Shown here: positions 23,722-33,510 of the stretch, in pieces | Layout of the letters: every line of letters starts with the position of its first letter | Position numbering within the stretch: position 1 is the stretch's first letter | NCBI GenBank assembly: GCA_026192395.1 | Contig: WACF01000001.1 | Span: forward strand, 1,697,637 to 1,761,636 | DNA length: 64,000 bases | Source: Proteobacteria bacterium 005FR1 | GTDB taxonomy: Bacteria > Pseudomonadota > Gammaproteobacteria > Pseudomonadales > Cellvibrionaceae | Reading direction: 5' to 3' | Notes under the pieces: model-generated | What the model saw: the letters and a program-made list of their open reading frames with translations, nothing else | Told to the model about the DNA's origin: nothing | Databases searched by the model: none | Position numbers and translations under genes: made by a program

Positions 23722-24783
23722 ATGACCGGCGCCTACCTGAACCGAATTGCTACGGCAGTCCCCGACTTCGATGTCCATTCCAAGTTCGTTGACTTCGTTC
23801 CCCGGCTCTTGCACGACCGCCGCGACCGAATGCTGTTTCGTCGCATGGCGGGACGCTCCCAGATCAATCACCGTTACTCCTTTCTGGAACCGGACCCCGA
23901 CCCGGATCGAATGGACACGGCGGGCTTTTACCGTGAGAACGACTTCCCCGATACCCAAGCACGGATGGCTTTTTTCGAACGGCACGCCTTCACGCTGGCC
24001 CGCCGGGCGCTCGACCAGCTGGAGAATGAATCGGGGCTGCGCGCCACTACGCACCTGATTATCACCACTTGCACCGGTTTCTATGCGCCCGGTGTCGATC
24101 ACCAGATCATTCAACACTATGGCATGTCGCCGAACGTAGAGAGAACGACCGTGGGCTTCATGGGCTGCTACGCGGCCATCAATGCGCTGAAGCTTGCCCG
24201 GCACATCGTCCGGTCTGAACCGCAATCGCAAGTGCTGGTACTCAATCTTGAGCTATGCACGCTCCATCTTCAGCCCAGCGACAGTCTCGAGGAGATGCTT
24301 TCCTTTCTGATCTTTTCAGACGGTTGCGCCGCCAGCATCGTCTCCGCCGAAACGAAGGGAATGGAACTGCTCGGATTCAACTCGACAGTGGTGCCGGAAA
24401 CTGCCGATCAGATTACCTGGCGCATCGGCCAGACCGCCTTCGACATGAACCTTTCCGGCCGGGTGCCGGCCACCATCGCCGCCAACCTGCCCGGCGCGCT
24501 GGACCAGATACTGGGCGACTGCACCCGCGCGGACATCCGCCATTGGGCGATCCATCCGGGCGGTCGAACCGTCTTGGACGCCGTGCGTGAGGGCGCGCAA
24601 CTGGATGAAGAACAACTCAGCGCCTCGAGGGAAGTGCTGCGCCGCTACGGCAATATGTCTTCAGCCACCATCATGTTTGTGCTGCAGCGAATCATGGCTG
24701 AGCAAAGGGAACCGGGCGCCGGCTGCGCGATGGCATTCGGTCCCGGCGTTACCGTGGAGAGCTGCCGCTTCGCACTGTCGTAA
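23722..24783 (+). CDS. Type III polyketide synthase (chalcone/stilbene synthase family)
   Basis: The 353-residue protein has the full catalytic triad of the family: Cys149 in VGFMGCYAA, His278 in WAIHPGGR and Asn311 in RYGNMSSATIMF. Such homodimers extend a starter acyl-CoA with malonyl-CoA to make alkylpyrones, alkylresorcinols or similar phenols. It is followed within 17 bases by a methyltransferase gene and then an FAD oxygenase gene, the same kit as Streptomyces srsA-srsB-srsC for phenolic lipids. The starter unit and cyclisation mode cannot be told from sequence. Confidence 0.95.
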   Translation: MTGAYLNRIATAVPDFDVHSKFVDFVPRLLHDRRDRMLFRRMAGRSQINHRYSFLEPDPDPDRMDTAGFYRENDFPDTQARMAFFERHAFTLARRALDQLENESGLRATTHLIITTCTGFYAPGVDHQIIQHYGMSPNVERTTVGFMGCYAAINALKLARHIVRSEPQSQVLVLNLELCTLHLQPSDSLEEMLSFLIFSDGCAASIVSAETKGMELLGFNSTVVPETADQITWRIGQTAFDMNLSGRVPATIAANLPGALDQILGDCTRADIRHWAIHPGGRTVLDAVREGAQLDEEQLSASREVLRRYGNMSSATIMFVLQRIMAEQREPGAGCAMAFGPGVTVESCRFALS

Positions 24784-24799
24784 GGGGTTCTGTCGAGCG

Positions 24800-25489
24800 A
24801 TGGTGGACCTGAGACGGCGCAGCAGCGAATCCGAGCTGATGGACGAAGAGGATATCTCCTTTCCCGAATTCCACGACTGCCTGCAAGGGCTGGAAACAAT
24901 CAACCACCTGACGCTGGCCTACCGCCCGACCTTGAAGTGGCTGCAACCCTGGCTGAAATCTTCCGAGCGGGTTTCCATTCTGGACGCTGGCTGCGGCAGC
25001 GGCGACATGTTGCGACAAATCGAAAAGGCCGCGCACAAAGGTGAGCTCGACCTGATCGGTGTCGACCTGAACCCCTGGTCGAAGCGATCGGCGCAGCTTC
25101 TGGGCGGAAAGAGCGCGGCACGCTACGCCACTGCGGATATTTTTCATTTCCAACCGGAGCGGCAGATCGATCTGATCATCTGCTCGCTGTTTACCCACCA
25201 TCTCACCGATCCACAGCTCGTGCAGTTTCTGCGCTGGATTGACCGTCGGGCAAGCAAAGGGTGGTTCATCAATGATTTGCACCGGCACCCTCTGCCATAC
25301 CACTTCATCAAGGCGGCAACGCGCCTGCTCAGTCACAATCGTCTGATTCGTCACGACGCGGCAGTATCTGTCGCCAGATCCTTCACCCGGGCTGACTGGC
25401 AACGCCTGCTCGATCAGGCGGGCATTGGCGAACGCGCGCGCATCCGGTGGCATTTTCCCTTTCGCCTTTGTATCTCATGCGAGAAGTAA
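24800..25489 (+). CDS. SAM-dependent methyltransferase of the polyketide cluster
   Basis: ATG 24800, 17 bases after the synthase stop, gives 229 residues; the frame open from 24587 lies inside the synthase gene. Motif I is ILDAGCGSGDM at 60-70, followed by DLIGVDLNPWS and LIICSLFTHHL, so it is a class I Rossmann methyltransferase. By position it should methylate the polyketide product or its hydroxylated form. Its last 13 bases overlap the start of the oxidoreductase gene, so translation is coupled. Confidence 0.9.
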   Translation: MVDLRRRSSESELMDEEDISFPEFHDCLQGLETINHLTLAYRPTLKWLQPWLKSSERVSILDAGCGSGDMLRQIEKAAHKGELDLIGVDLNPWSKRSAQLLGGKSAARYATADIFHFQPERQIDLIICSLFTHHLTDPQLVQFLRWIDRRASKGWFINDLHRHPLPYHFIKAATRLLSHNRLIRHDAAVSVARSFTRADWQRLLDQAGIGERARIRWHFPFRLCISCEK

Positions 25490-26604
25490 TCGAGAACCTG
25501 GTGATTGGCGGTGGTCCGGCGGGTGCCGCCTCGTCGATCGATCTCGCCAGGTCGGGCCGAGCGGTCACCTTACTGGAGCGAAAGCAGCTTCCCCACCACA
25601 AAGTATGCGGCGAATTCATCAGCGTCGAAGCAGCGCAACAGCTGGAGAGTCTCGGCATCGACCTGGAGGGCCTGGGCGCGCAGGCAGTCAACAAACTCCG
25701 ACTCATCAGTGGGAAGTCCATTCTCGATGTACCGCTTCCTTTTACCGCCTGGAGCCTTTCGCGCCGAGTTCTCGACGCGGCCCTGCTAGAGCAGGCCAGC
25801 AGCGAAGGAGTGCGCGTTGAGTACGGCACAACCGCCAATGCGCTTCAACGAGATCGGGACCACTGGGCCGTGACGGCGCAGGTGAGCAGCGGAGAGACGG
25901 TAAATATCGCGGCTGATTGCGTTTTTCTCGCGACCGGCAAGCATGACCTGCGGCAATGGCGGCGGCGCCGGACTCAAGGCGCCGGCGATTACATTGGCTT
26001 CAAGCTACACCTGAAAGCAGAACAGGAGCAACTTAGCCGATTGCGCAATACCGTCGAGCTGCATTTTTTCGATGAGGGCTATGCTGGCATTGAACCGGTG
26101 GAGAATGGCGATCTGAACCTGTGCTTTTTGGTCAAGCGCAAGACCTTCCATGATTGCGGGAAGAACTGGCAGGCGCTGTTCGCCTGGCTGGCTGAGACTT
26201 CGCCGCATATGCAGAGCCGCCTTGCGGGGGCGGTTCCGGTTTGGTCTCGGCCATTGGCGGTGTATGGGACGCCTTACGGTTACCTTTGTGCTCCGCAGCC
26301 GGAGGCGCCTGGATTGTTCCGACTTGGCGATCAGGCAGCTGTGATACCGTCGCTGGCGGGTGATGGGATTGCGATCGCCTTGCACTCCGGCATGCTCGCC
26401 GCGCAGTGCTGCGCCCGGGAGCAAAGCGCCAGCGAGTATCACGAGCAGGCTTTGAAAGTGTTTTCCAGGCCGGTTCGCAATGCACAGCGCATAGGCAAAG
26501 TACTGTCGTCGTCCATGGGCCGAGAGATCGCCTTGCGATGCGGTCGCCACTGGCCCGGGGCACTGCATCTCGCTATTGCCACCAGCCGTCTTCCTCAGGG
26601 CTGA
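25477..26604 (+). CDS. FAD-dependent oxidoreductase of the polyketide cluster
   Basis: ATG 25477 (MREVIENLVIGGGPAGAA) gives 375 residues with the FAD-binding GGGPAG at 11-16. KVCGEFIS and the late GDGIAIALHSGMLAA segment are typical of geranylgeranyl-reductase-like and aromatic-ring hydroxylase or halogenase flavoproteins. In srs-type clusters the matching enzyme hydroxylates the ring, so a hydroxylase role is likely. It overlaps the methyltransferase gene by 13 bases and ends the cluster. Confidence 0.9.
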   Translation: MREVIENLVIGGGPAGAASSIDLARSGRAVTLLERKQLPHHKVCGEFISVEAAQQLESLGIDLEGLGAQAVNKLRLISGKSILDVPLPFTAWSLSRRVLDAALLEQASSEGVRVEYGTTANALQRDRDHWAVTAQVSSGETVNIAADCVFLATGKHDLRQWRRRRTQGAGDYIGFKLHLKAEQEQLSRLRNTVELHFFDEGYAGIEPVENGDLNLCFLVKRKTFHDCGKNWQALFAWLAETSPHMQSRLAGAVPVWSRPLAVYGTPYGYLCAPQPEAPGLFRLGDQAAVIPSLAGDGIAIALHSGMLAAQCCAREQSASEYHEQALKVFSRPVRNAQRIGKVLSSSMGREIALRCGRHWPGALHLAIATSRLPQG

Positions 26605-26706
26605 GCAAGGTCATCCGGCCACTGTCGTGCCTGGGTTCTTGTTCGCGCCCAAGTCAGCCGGTAGCATTGCCTACTTCCAATTGGCCGAAGAGTGAGTGAA
26701 AAATCG

Positions 26707-27717
26707 ATGTCTTCCTACACGATCTACGGAGCCCTGGGCTCGCCCTACTCCATAAAAATGCGTGCAATATTCCGCTATCGACGCATTCCGGTTATTTGGC
26801 GTCAGCTGGAAGCCGGAGACGAAGCGATTTTTCAACACGTCAGGGCGCCTGTGATTCCTGTCATTCGCTACCCGGATGAAAGCTGGCATAACGATTCGAC
26901 CCCGATGATCTTCGATCTGGAGCAACGGCACGCTGAGCGCTCCATTGTGCCCGATGACGAGGGGCTTGCCTTTTTGGCCTGGCTGCTCGAGGACTTCGCC
27001 GATGAGTGGGGCACCAAGGCCATGTTCCACTACCGTTGGTATCGCGAACGCGATCAACAGCAGATGTCCGAGTGGCTGCTGTTCGATCGTCTGCACGGTT
27101 CCGGTCGAGAGGAAATCCTGCGTGCGGCGAAGCAGTTTCGTGACAGGCAGGTGAGCCGCATGGCTTTGGTGGGCTGCACGCCGGAGAATGCGCCGATCAT
27201 CGAGGAAACTGCCCGCCGCATACTGACGCTGTTCGAAGCCCACGTAACCGAAAAGAAATACCTGTTTGGTTCACGCCCCTCGATTGCCGATTTCGGATGG
27301 CTTGGGCAGCTCTCCCAGCTCGCGACCGATCCGACGCCACAGGAACTGATGCGCTCTGATTACCCCTTCACCTACCGCTGGCTTGCGAACCTGGACGACG
27401 CCTCGGGCGTGGAAGGCGAGTGGCAGTCGGCGGATGCGCCCGTACCGGATGCAGTGCTCGGTCTGCTGCGACTGTGTGGTGAGATCTACTTTCCATTCCT
27501 GAAAGCAAATGCGCAGGCGGTGGCGAATGGCGACGAGGAGTTCACGGTCAACTTGCTGGGGCGGCATTACTCACAGGCGCCTTTCAAATATCAGGTGAAA
27601 TGTCTCAAGGAATTGCGAAGCGGTTTTGCCCGGCTGCAGCCCAAAGCGCGGGAGTCGATCGAAGCCTTGCTTGCTCGATCCGGATGTCTTCATCCCCTCA
27701 CGGAGGAAGTCAGTTGA
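26707..27717 (+). CDS. Glutathione S-transferase family protein
   Basis: ATG 26707 gives 336 residues starting MSSYTIYGALGSPYSIKMRA; a GTG at 26692 is an alternative. The N-terminal thioredoxin-like domain (about 1-75) has SPYS where many GSTs have the catalytic Ser/Cys, and PVIPVIRYPDE with the cis-proline. A long all-helical C-terminal part has LFGSRPSIADFGWLGQL, the GST N-capping region. The protein is longer than a typical 200-220-residue GST. It follows the polyketide operon by 100 bases; a link to it is not shown. Confidence 0.85.
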   Translation: MSSYTIYGALGSPYSIKMRAIFRYRRIPVIWRQLEAGDEAIFQHVRAPVIPVIRYPDESWHNDSTPMIFDLEQRHAERSIVPDDEGLAFLAWLLEDFADEWGTKAMFHYRWYRERDQQQMSEWLLFDRLHGSGREEILRAAKQFRDRQVSRMALVGCTPENAPIIEETARRILTLFEAHVTEKKYLFGSRPSIADFGWLGQLSQLATDPTPQELMRSDYPFTYRWLANLDDASGVEGEWQSADAPVPDAVLGLLRLCGEIYFPFLKANAQAVANGDEEFTVNLLGRHYSQAPFKYQVKCLKELRSGFARLQPKARESIEALLARSGCLHPLTEEVS

Positions 27718-28036
27718 AAATCGTCGGAGAAACTGCGTCCTGACGTCCGCGCCACGATACGGGCTGCACCGAAATAGAGCTCAGCCTCAAATTCGTCATG
27801 GCTCGAGAAAGCCGGCTCAAAAGAGCCGGTTGCAAAAGCGGGACCGGCAGCAGCCCGCTTGTTTTTCGTAAAGCAACAATTGCCAGCAATTGGGAATCCT
27901 GTCTCCTTGTAAGCAAAAAACGCGAAAACCAGCCGGTTAAAACGCCAGTAATCTTTGCGCGGCGTTGAACAACGACTCTCTTTTGTTACCATGCGGCCGC
28001 GAAAACACTTCGACTCATGGACGGAGTCGCCTTCCC
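27718..28036. other. Intergenic region with hairpin, no convincing gene
   Basis: These 319 bases hold a 7-bp hairpin with a four-base loop (CCGGCTC 27812-27818, GAGCCGG 27823-27829), possibly a 3' end of the GST transcript. Overlapping open frames exist on the minus strand (27690-27992 and 27710-27916) but show no signal, domain or ribosome site. Base composition is lower in GC than in the flanking genes. Confidence 0.5.
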
Positions 28037-30097
28037 ATGAATGGTTTGTTCCGACCTTATGCCTCGCGCTACTATCGCAGTGATATCCAGGGCATCCGCG
28101 CGGTTGGCGCCCTGCTGATTCTCGCCTACCACATCTGGGGGAAGAGCGTTTCCGGTGGAGTCGACGTTTTCTTCGTCGTTTCCGGTTTTCTGATGACCTC
28201 CTTGTTGTTGCGACGCTGCGCCGAGAGCGGCGCCATCGCCCCCTTGCAGTTCTGGAGCGGCATCGTCCGGCGTGTTGCGCCGAGCGCCTATCTGGTTCTT
28301 CTTGGCACGCTGGTGTGCGGCTATTTTTTCCTCCCGCCTCAATTCTGGCTGGTTACCGTCAACGAGCTACTGTTCAGCGCCGCGCACCTGGAAAATTTTC
28401 AACTAATGCGCCTGTCGGTGGACTATCTGGCCAACGATCAGCCGGCAAGTCCCTACCAGCAGTTCTGGGCGTTATCGGTTCAGGTGCAGTTTTATTTTTT
28501 GCTGCCGTTGATCATCGGACTCGGGCTGTTCTTCTCCAGAAGGCGCAAGTCCCTGGTGCCACTCATTGTCACGGTTGCGGTTTTCCTGCTCGCTTCCTTC
28601 GCCTACTCGCTGGTCGCCACCGGTCAGCAAGCCGTCAGTGCCTAGTTCAATACCGCCGCGCGACTGTGGGAATTCATGGCCGGCGCGCTGGTGGCCTTGG
28701 TTCTGCCCTGGCTCAGGCCGGGCGACAGATCAGCGGGCCTTGCTTCCGCAGCCGGATTGTCGGTGCTGCTGACAACCGGGCTTGTCATTCCCAACTCCTT
28801 CGATTACCCGGGCTATATCGCCGCACTGCCGGTGGCTGCCGCGGCCTTGCTGCTGGTGTCAGGGAGTGTGGAGCGAAAGCCGCTGCCCACACGGCTGCTA
28901 TCGAATCGCTATCTGGTCGCACTTGGTGGCATATCCTTCACGATCTATCTTTGGCATTGGCCCATTCTTGTCTACACACAACACAGCCTGGCCACCACCG
29001 ATCTGTCCCTGCTGCAGGGACTCGCCATCATTGCGGCGGCCGTTATTCTCGCAGCGCTGACTACCGCCGTCCTCGAGAATCCAAGCAGGCGATTTAAGCC
29101 GGCCAAGCTCTGGCCATCTTATGCACTCGGTGCGCTGTTTTTCACGGCGGTCGCCCTGCCCGGCTTCGGCGCGAGGGAGCGGGTATTGTCAATTTACGAC
29201 CGGATCGAAAATAGTACGCAGGCGCCGTTCAGCGGCGAGATGATCGATATCCAGAGCAGTGCGGCGGGAGTGCGCTTCGAGCAGTTCGTCACCGTCGGTT
29301 CCGACAAATCCTTCCCCATCCTCTACTGTCTCGAGGACAGCCGGGCCTGTGAGTCAGGGGACGCGGAATCGGACCGGATCGTGGCCCTGGTCGGCGGCTC
29401 CCATGCGGCCCAGTGGGAGCCGCTGTTTGCAATGCTGGGCGAGCGCTATGGCTTCAAGCTGGTGACCATGGTGCAAATGAGCTGCGCGCTCGGTTACCAG
29501 TGGCACATGGATCAGGCTTGCCGGCGTTATAACGAGCGCATCGTCGAACGGCTGCGCGAGTTGAATCCGATCTTCGTGATCACCAACTCCACAAGGCTCG
29601 AGCGCTCGCTGGAATCGCCGCAAGTCGAATCGGTGCCGGAGAGCTACGCTGCCCAGTGGCGGCGAATCACCTCGCTGGGATTTCCCGTCCTCGGCATACG
29701 CGACAATCCCTGGTTTGGCGATGATCCCAATCTTTGCGTGTGGAACCGACGACACGCTGCCGATCAATGCGCGCGTCCTGTTCGTGAGCTCTATCTGCCC
29801 GAAGATCCCTCCCTGGTCTTCGAAGGAGCGATCCAGTCCTTTCACAGAGCCGATTTCGGATCCATTTATTGCACCCGGGACCGGTGCCCTGCGGTGTTCC
29901 AGGACAGGCTAATGTACTTCGACACCCACCACCTGACTCGCAGCTACGTGATCTACATGGCCAACAGACTGGAACATCTATTAAGAGCACAGGTGCCGGA
30001 GTTCTTTGCGGTCATCGAGTGGAATGGGAGGAAAATGCCTGGTGAAGGTGACAACAGCACGCTTTGGCGCCTGGGCACAACGACAGAGGTGGAGTGA
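28037..30097 (+). pseudogene. OafA/YrhL-type acyltransferase with SGNH domain, interrupted by one amber codon
   Basis: The reading frame from ATG 28037 is intact to 30097 except for a TAG at 28643-28645 (codon 203). Translation resumes in the same frame with FNTAARLWEFMAGALVAL, which matches the family segment where a Tyr codon (TAT/TAC) is expected before FN/FS, so one base change explains it. The first part has SDIQGIRAVGALLILAYH and DVFFVVSGFLMTSLLL, as in acyltransferase 3 membrane proteins; the last 230 residues hold an SGNH-like domain (GGSHAAQW, about 453). Such proteins acylate cell-surface sugars. A sequencing error is possible; the ATG at 28676 could restart the second part. Confidence 0.85.
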
Positions 30098-30113
30098 GCC
30101 GTAGGGAAGATTG

Positions 30114-30608
30114 CTAAGGCTTTTCCGCTCGCGGCTCCAGCAGTTCGATCTTGCCGCTCTCGCGAACCCGCAAGGTGGGGCGCGCACCCAGCAGGTCGAT
30201 CTTGGCCAGCAATTCGTAGTCGAGTGTCTCCTGCGGCTTGCCGATCATCGAGTTCATCAGCCTCAACACAGAGACCAGGTCGGCACTGCCCTCGACCATG
30301 ACGCTCGTTTCGGTATAAGGGGGCAGCGCAGGAACGTCACCGGCCAGCCCGGTGATGACGCGGTAGCCATTGAGGCTGACGGTGTAAGTCATCCCCGCAA
30401 TCGGCAAGGCGATCGAGTTGGGGTTGCTCAACAGCAGTCCGATCCTGAACCGCTGACTCAGTCCTTCCGATGGAAGAAGTTGCAGTGAGTCGATCTTCAC
30501 TTCCGGCTTCTCGAATCCGGGCCTGAAAACCGCACAGGCCTGCAAGGCAACGATCGAGACGACAATCAGAAACCGCAGCACAAAACGACTGCTGATCGAA
30601 GACAACAT
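30114..30608 (-). CDS. LEA type 2 (WHy domain) lipoprotein
   Basis: ATG 30608, preceded by AGGGGAG, gives 164 residues with a lipobox LQAC (Cys25). The mature part has the LEA14/WHy pattern: RFRIGLLLSNPNSIALPIAGMTYTVSLNG, then a strand-rich half. These domains have an immunoglobulin-like fold and occur in desiccation and stress proteins; the bacterial role is not clear. It converges with the acyltransferase gene, the stops being 16 bases apart. Confidence 0.87.
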   Translation of the reverse strand: MLSSISSRFVLRFLIVVSIVALQACAVFRPGFEKPEVKIDSLQLLPSEGLSQRFRIGLLLSNPNSIALPIAGMTYTVSLNGYRVITGLAGDVPALPPYTETSVMVEGSADLVSVLRLMNSMIGKPQETLDYELLAKIDLLGARPTLRVRESGKIELLEPRAEKP

Positions 30609-30701
30609 TCTCACTCCCCTGCCCGCTACTGTTTACTGCCACGTACCTGTTAGTAAGCTGGCAGCCCGAATAATTCAGCCGCTCAGCGCAACTTAGGGCG
30701 C

Positions 30702-31724
30702 TCAGTTACTTGTGCGGCTCTCTTCGAGTCTGGCTCCCCGGAGCATGTTCTCCATGGCGTAATTACCTTCGTGACAGGCGTATTCGTAGATAGGGCCTCG
30801 GGTTGCATGGAAGCTCAGCTCGGCAGTCCATGGCTTGGTGTAAAGTGCGTCATCTTCGACGGTGAAACTGTAGAAAATCTCTGAATCGGAATAGCGCTCG
30901 AAACGCTCGAGAATGCGGCCATTTTCGGTGATAGGGATCGAACTGGAGCGCGCCTGCAGCGGATGGAGGTTGATGGTCTCCACCATCAATGCACCATCCT
31001 CATACCAGCCCACCGAATCACCCAGCCAGGGTTTGATGGCGTCGGGCCGATGATTTGCACGCGCCTGCTTCTCACTGCCAAAGGTCGGGATGATGCGCGC
31101 ATCGTGCACCATCTCCACCAGGATCATCACGTGATCGTCGGTCTGCACGATCTGGTAGTTGTTGTTGTACATAACACTCAACATGCCGGGACCGCCGGTA
31201 TTGCCAAAGCCGATCAGACAGCGTTCGGAAATGGGCAGCGCTTCCGGACCGTCGGCGCTGCCTACGCCGGTGAGGTAGCGGCTGGGTCCCTGGCGGTCCC
31301 GCGCGGTTTGTGGACGTCGCGGAATCTGCCCGTTGTCGGGTTCGACGATGTAAGAGGATCGAAACTCCCCTTTTACCAGAGCCAGGCTGTCGCCCGGGTC
31401 CATCCAGAAGGCGTTATACGCACGCACCCCGAAATCTTCGCTCCCCGCATCCGGCGCCTCATCTTCGGACACACCGGATTTCTCGGCCTCCAGCGCGTCA
31501 CGAGGGATGCCATACACGGGCAGACCTTTCACCACGTTGTCCGCCTGCTGGGCAGTCAACACCAGACGGTCCACGCCGGCGGGCCGGCTCAGAGGAGTGG
31601 CGGAAACATTGGTCCAGATTCCGGTGAGTTCCGGACGCTGTTCGGCGACAGTCATTCCCGGAAAAGCAAGGGCGGCGAGTGCGATGGATCCAACCCGGAT
31701 AACACAGGATGACCAAAACGTCAT
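30702..31724 (-). CDS. Secreted protein of unknown function, paralog of 35591-36634
   Basis: The 340-residue product has a signal peptide to about residue 27 (FPGMTVAEQR). It aligns along its full length with the protein at 35591-36634: LTGIWTN, GVRAYNAFWMDPGDSLALVK, GQIPRR, ISERCLIGFGNTGGPGMLSV, TDDHVMILVEMVHDARIIPT and YEYACHEGNYAMEN. The two conserved Cys and many acidic and aromatic residues suggest a beta-rich fold. Homologues occur in proteobacteria and acidobacteria without known function. It is a single gene. Confidence 0.85.
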   Translation of the reverse strand: MTFWSSCVIRVGSIALAALAFPGMTVAEQRPELTGIWTNVSATPLSRPAGVDRLVLTAQQADNVVKGLPVYGIPRDALEAEKSGVSEDEAPDAGSEDFGVRAYNAFWMDPGDSLALVKGEFRSSYIVEPDNGQIPRRPQTARDRQGPSRYLTGVGSADGPEALPISERCLIGFGNTGGPGMLSVMYNNNYQIVQTDDHVMILVEMVHDARIIPTFGSEKQARANHRPDAIKPWLGDSVGWYEDGALMVETINLHPLQARSSSIPITENGRILERFERYSDSEIFYSFTVEDDALYTKPWTAELSFHATRGPIYEYACHEGNYAMENMLRGARLEESRTSN

Positions 31725-31815
31725 ACGACATCTCCTGGACGCAAGCTATTGTTGTTGTGATGTGGTTTTTATTGAAGAGGGATCAAACCACTTCTCTTTG
31801 GCCAAGTCCAGCCTG

Positions 31816-33321
31816 TCAGAAATTGAGGTAAACCGGATTGGACAAGAGCAGGACCTCTCCGGACTCGGAGAGTACTTCCGCGCGGATCCATTCCCGCTCG
31901 CCACTCGCTTCCAGTTCGGCTCGGGCGATGGATGAATCTCCATCGCCCTCATACTCCGCCTTCACTGACAGGGCCTCGCCGTTGCGAACCAGAAGTAGCC
32001 GGGGTTTGATTACGCCGTCGATGCGCGCCGTGAGCGTCACCGAACTTCCTTGTGGAGCACGCAGCGTGTCGCCCATGAGGGCCTTCTGTTCCGACGCTGA
32101 GCCACTCTCGGCCGTCACCTCCAGGTCGACCGAACGTTTGCCGCTGCCTTGTAAATCGATGAACACCCGGCCGCTTCTGATGCCCTCCAACAGGCCGGCT
32201 TGCGACAAGTCCCGAGCGAAGACGACCGTTTCGATTCGCCCGATCACCACACCTTTGTCGCCCTCCAGGTCCGCATTGTGATTGTCGCTTCCTGCGATAC
32301 CGGTTACCCGATGCCCCGCATTCAGTAGCGATTCCCAGAAAGGAATACCGGAGAGCGGATTTTTCAACACGCCCCTCGCGTTGTCGAGCACACTGCCGTT
32401 GACGATTTCCACTGCATCCACCAGAGCGCCTTCTACTTCGCCGGTCCAGCCGCAGCCCATACAGATTTCCCCCGATGGCAGCCCGGGATGGTTGATGGAA
32501 ACGACGGCGCCCGCGCGCTTCGCGTCCTCGAGAACTCGCCTGGTTTGCGCTGGTGTAGTGGCCCGAAAGTCGATGAATTCACTGGATCCGAACACGTTGG
32601 CATGGCCGTAAAAGGTGGTGATCTCGCGACCGCTCATCAGCACCATTTGGTCGAACACAGGCTGAAGTTCACGCAGTGATTGGTAGTGGGACGTGGCGTT
32701 GTGTTCGGTAAGCGCAAGAAAGTCCAGGTTCTCGGCCGCGGCCGCCTCCACGCTGCGGTAGGCCGGACAAGGGACCCGAGTGCCGCTTTGGGAGGCGCAA
32801 CTGCCGTCGCTGTGGCCGGAGTGTGCATGTAGTTCGCCGCGATACCAGCCCGCTTGCTCGCTCAGCGCTTGGTCTGCAAAGCCCTGCGTCTGGGCGGCGG
32901 CACCGTAGCCCAGTGTGATCTGGACTTGGTATTCAGCCGTGGTACCCGAGCGGAGGTTGGGGACGCCCACGATCAGTTTCCACTCGCCCGCGGGCAGTGG
33001 TCCAGGCAGATAGGAGGGTGTGGCGTCCGCTTCTGAAACCGTGAAGCTCGCCTTGTTGCCACCGCTCCAGTCGCGGAAGCGTTCAGAATCGAATAAACCG
33101 AGATCCACCACGGTTTTGTTTTCCCTTTCGTAATCGACTGTGACAGTCAGCCGCTTCACGCCTTCGGGCACTGTAAAGGGAACTTCACGATAGGTCTGAT
33201 GATCCTCCCGGGTCAGCGTTCCTGACAGCGACAGGGTTTCGCTGCGTTCTGCAGCAACTCCCAGTTGCGCGGCAAGTAAAAGGATCGACAGAAAGCTCCA
33301 GTTGATTATTTGCATTTTCAT
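31816..33321 (-). CDS. Secreted PHP-domain metallohydrolase (CehA/McbA-like)
   Basis: ATG 33321 gives a signal peptide (MKMQIINWSFLSILLLAAQLGVAA) and 501 residues; the longer frame from 33399 is not needed. An N-terminal beta-sandwich (about 25-140, prepeptidase-like) precedes the PHP phosphoesterase domain, with H165-A-H167, H170 and D172 in GELHAHSGHSDG, then TEHN, SINHP and GSDNHN as further metal ligands. A C-terminal beta-rich region ends the protein. The family includes carbaryl and phosphoester hydrolases; the substrate here is unknown. Confidence 0.9.
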   Translation of the reverse strand: MKMQIINWSFLSILLLAAQLGVAAERSETLSLSGTLTREDHQTYREVPFTVPEGVKRLTVTVDYERENKTVVDLGLFDSERFRDWSGGNKASFTVSEADATPSYLPGPLPAGEWKLIVGVPNLRSGTTAEYQVQITLGYGAAAQTQGFADQALSEQAGWYRGELHAHSGHSDGSCASQSGTRVPCPAYRSVEAAAAENLDFLALTEHNATSHYQSLRELQPVFDQMVLMSGREITTFYGHANVFGSSEFIDFRATTPAQTRRVLEDAKRAGAVVSINHPGLPSGEICMGCGWTGEVEGALVDAVEIVNGSVLDNARGVLKNPLSGIPFWESLLNAGHRVTGIAGSDNHNADLEGDKGVVIGRIETVVFARDLSQAGLLEGIRSGRVFIDLQGSGKRSVDLEVTAESGSASEQKALMGDTLRAPQGSSVTLTARIDGVIKPRLLLVRNGEALSVKAEYEGDGDSSIARAELEASGEREWIRAEVLSESGEVLLLSNPVYLNF

Positions 33322-33510
33322 GATTGTGAACTCACGTGAGCTGATGAGCAGGCCGCAAAAGAAAAGTAAGAGGAACATACCACATGGCGGCGGGCGCACT
33401 CAGCTTGTAGATGCGGATCAGCCGGACCGGAAGACTTTTGCGCTTGTCATACGCATTTAACACTGACAGGCTTAGCTCCAAAACTGACTTTCTTTACGCG
33501 GGATCCAAAC

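Noticed and set aside
27690-27992. Minus-strand frame of 100 codons in the gap before the acyltransferase
   Set aside because: No ribosome site, signal or known domain; kept only as an unexplained gap.
28643-28645. UAG read as pyrrolysine or by programmed readthrough
   Set aside because: Nothing in the window suggests a pyrrolysine system, and Tyr is the expected residue at this position, so a simple nonsense mutation or error is enough.
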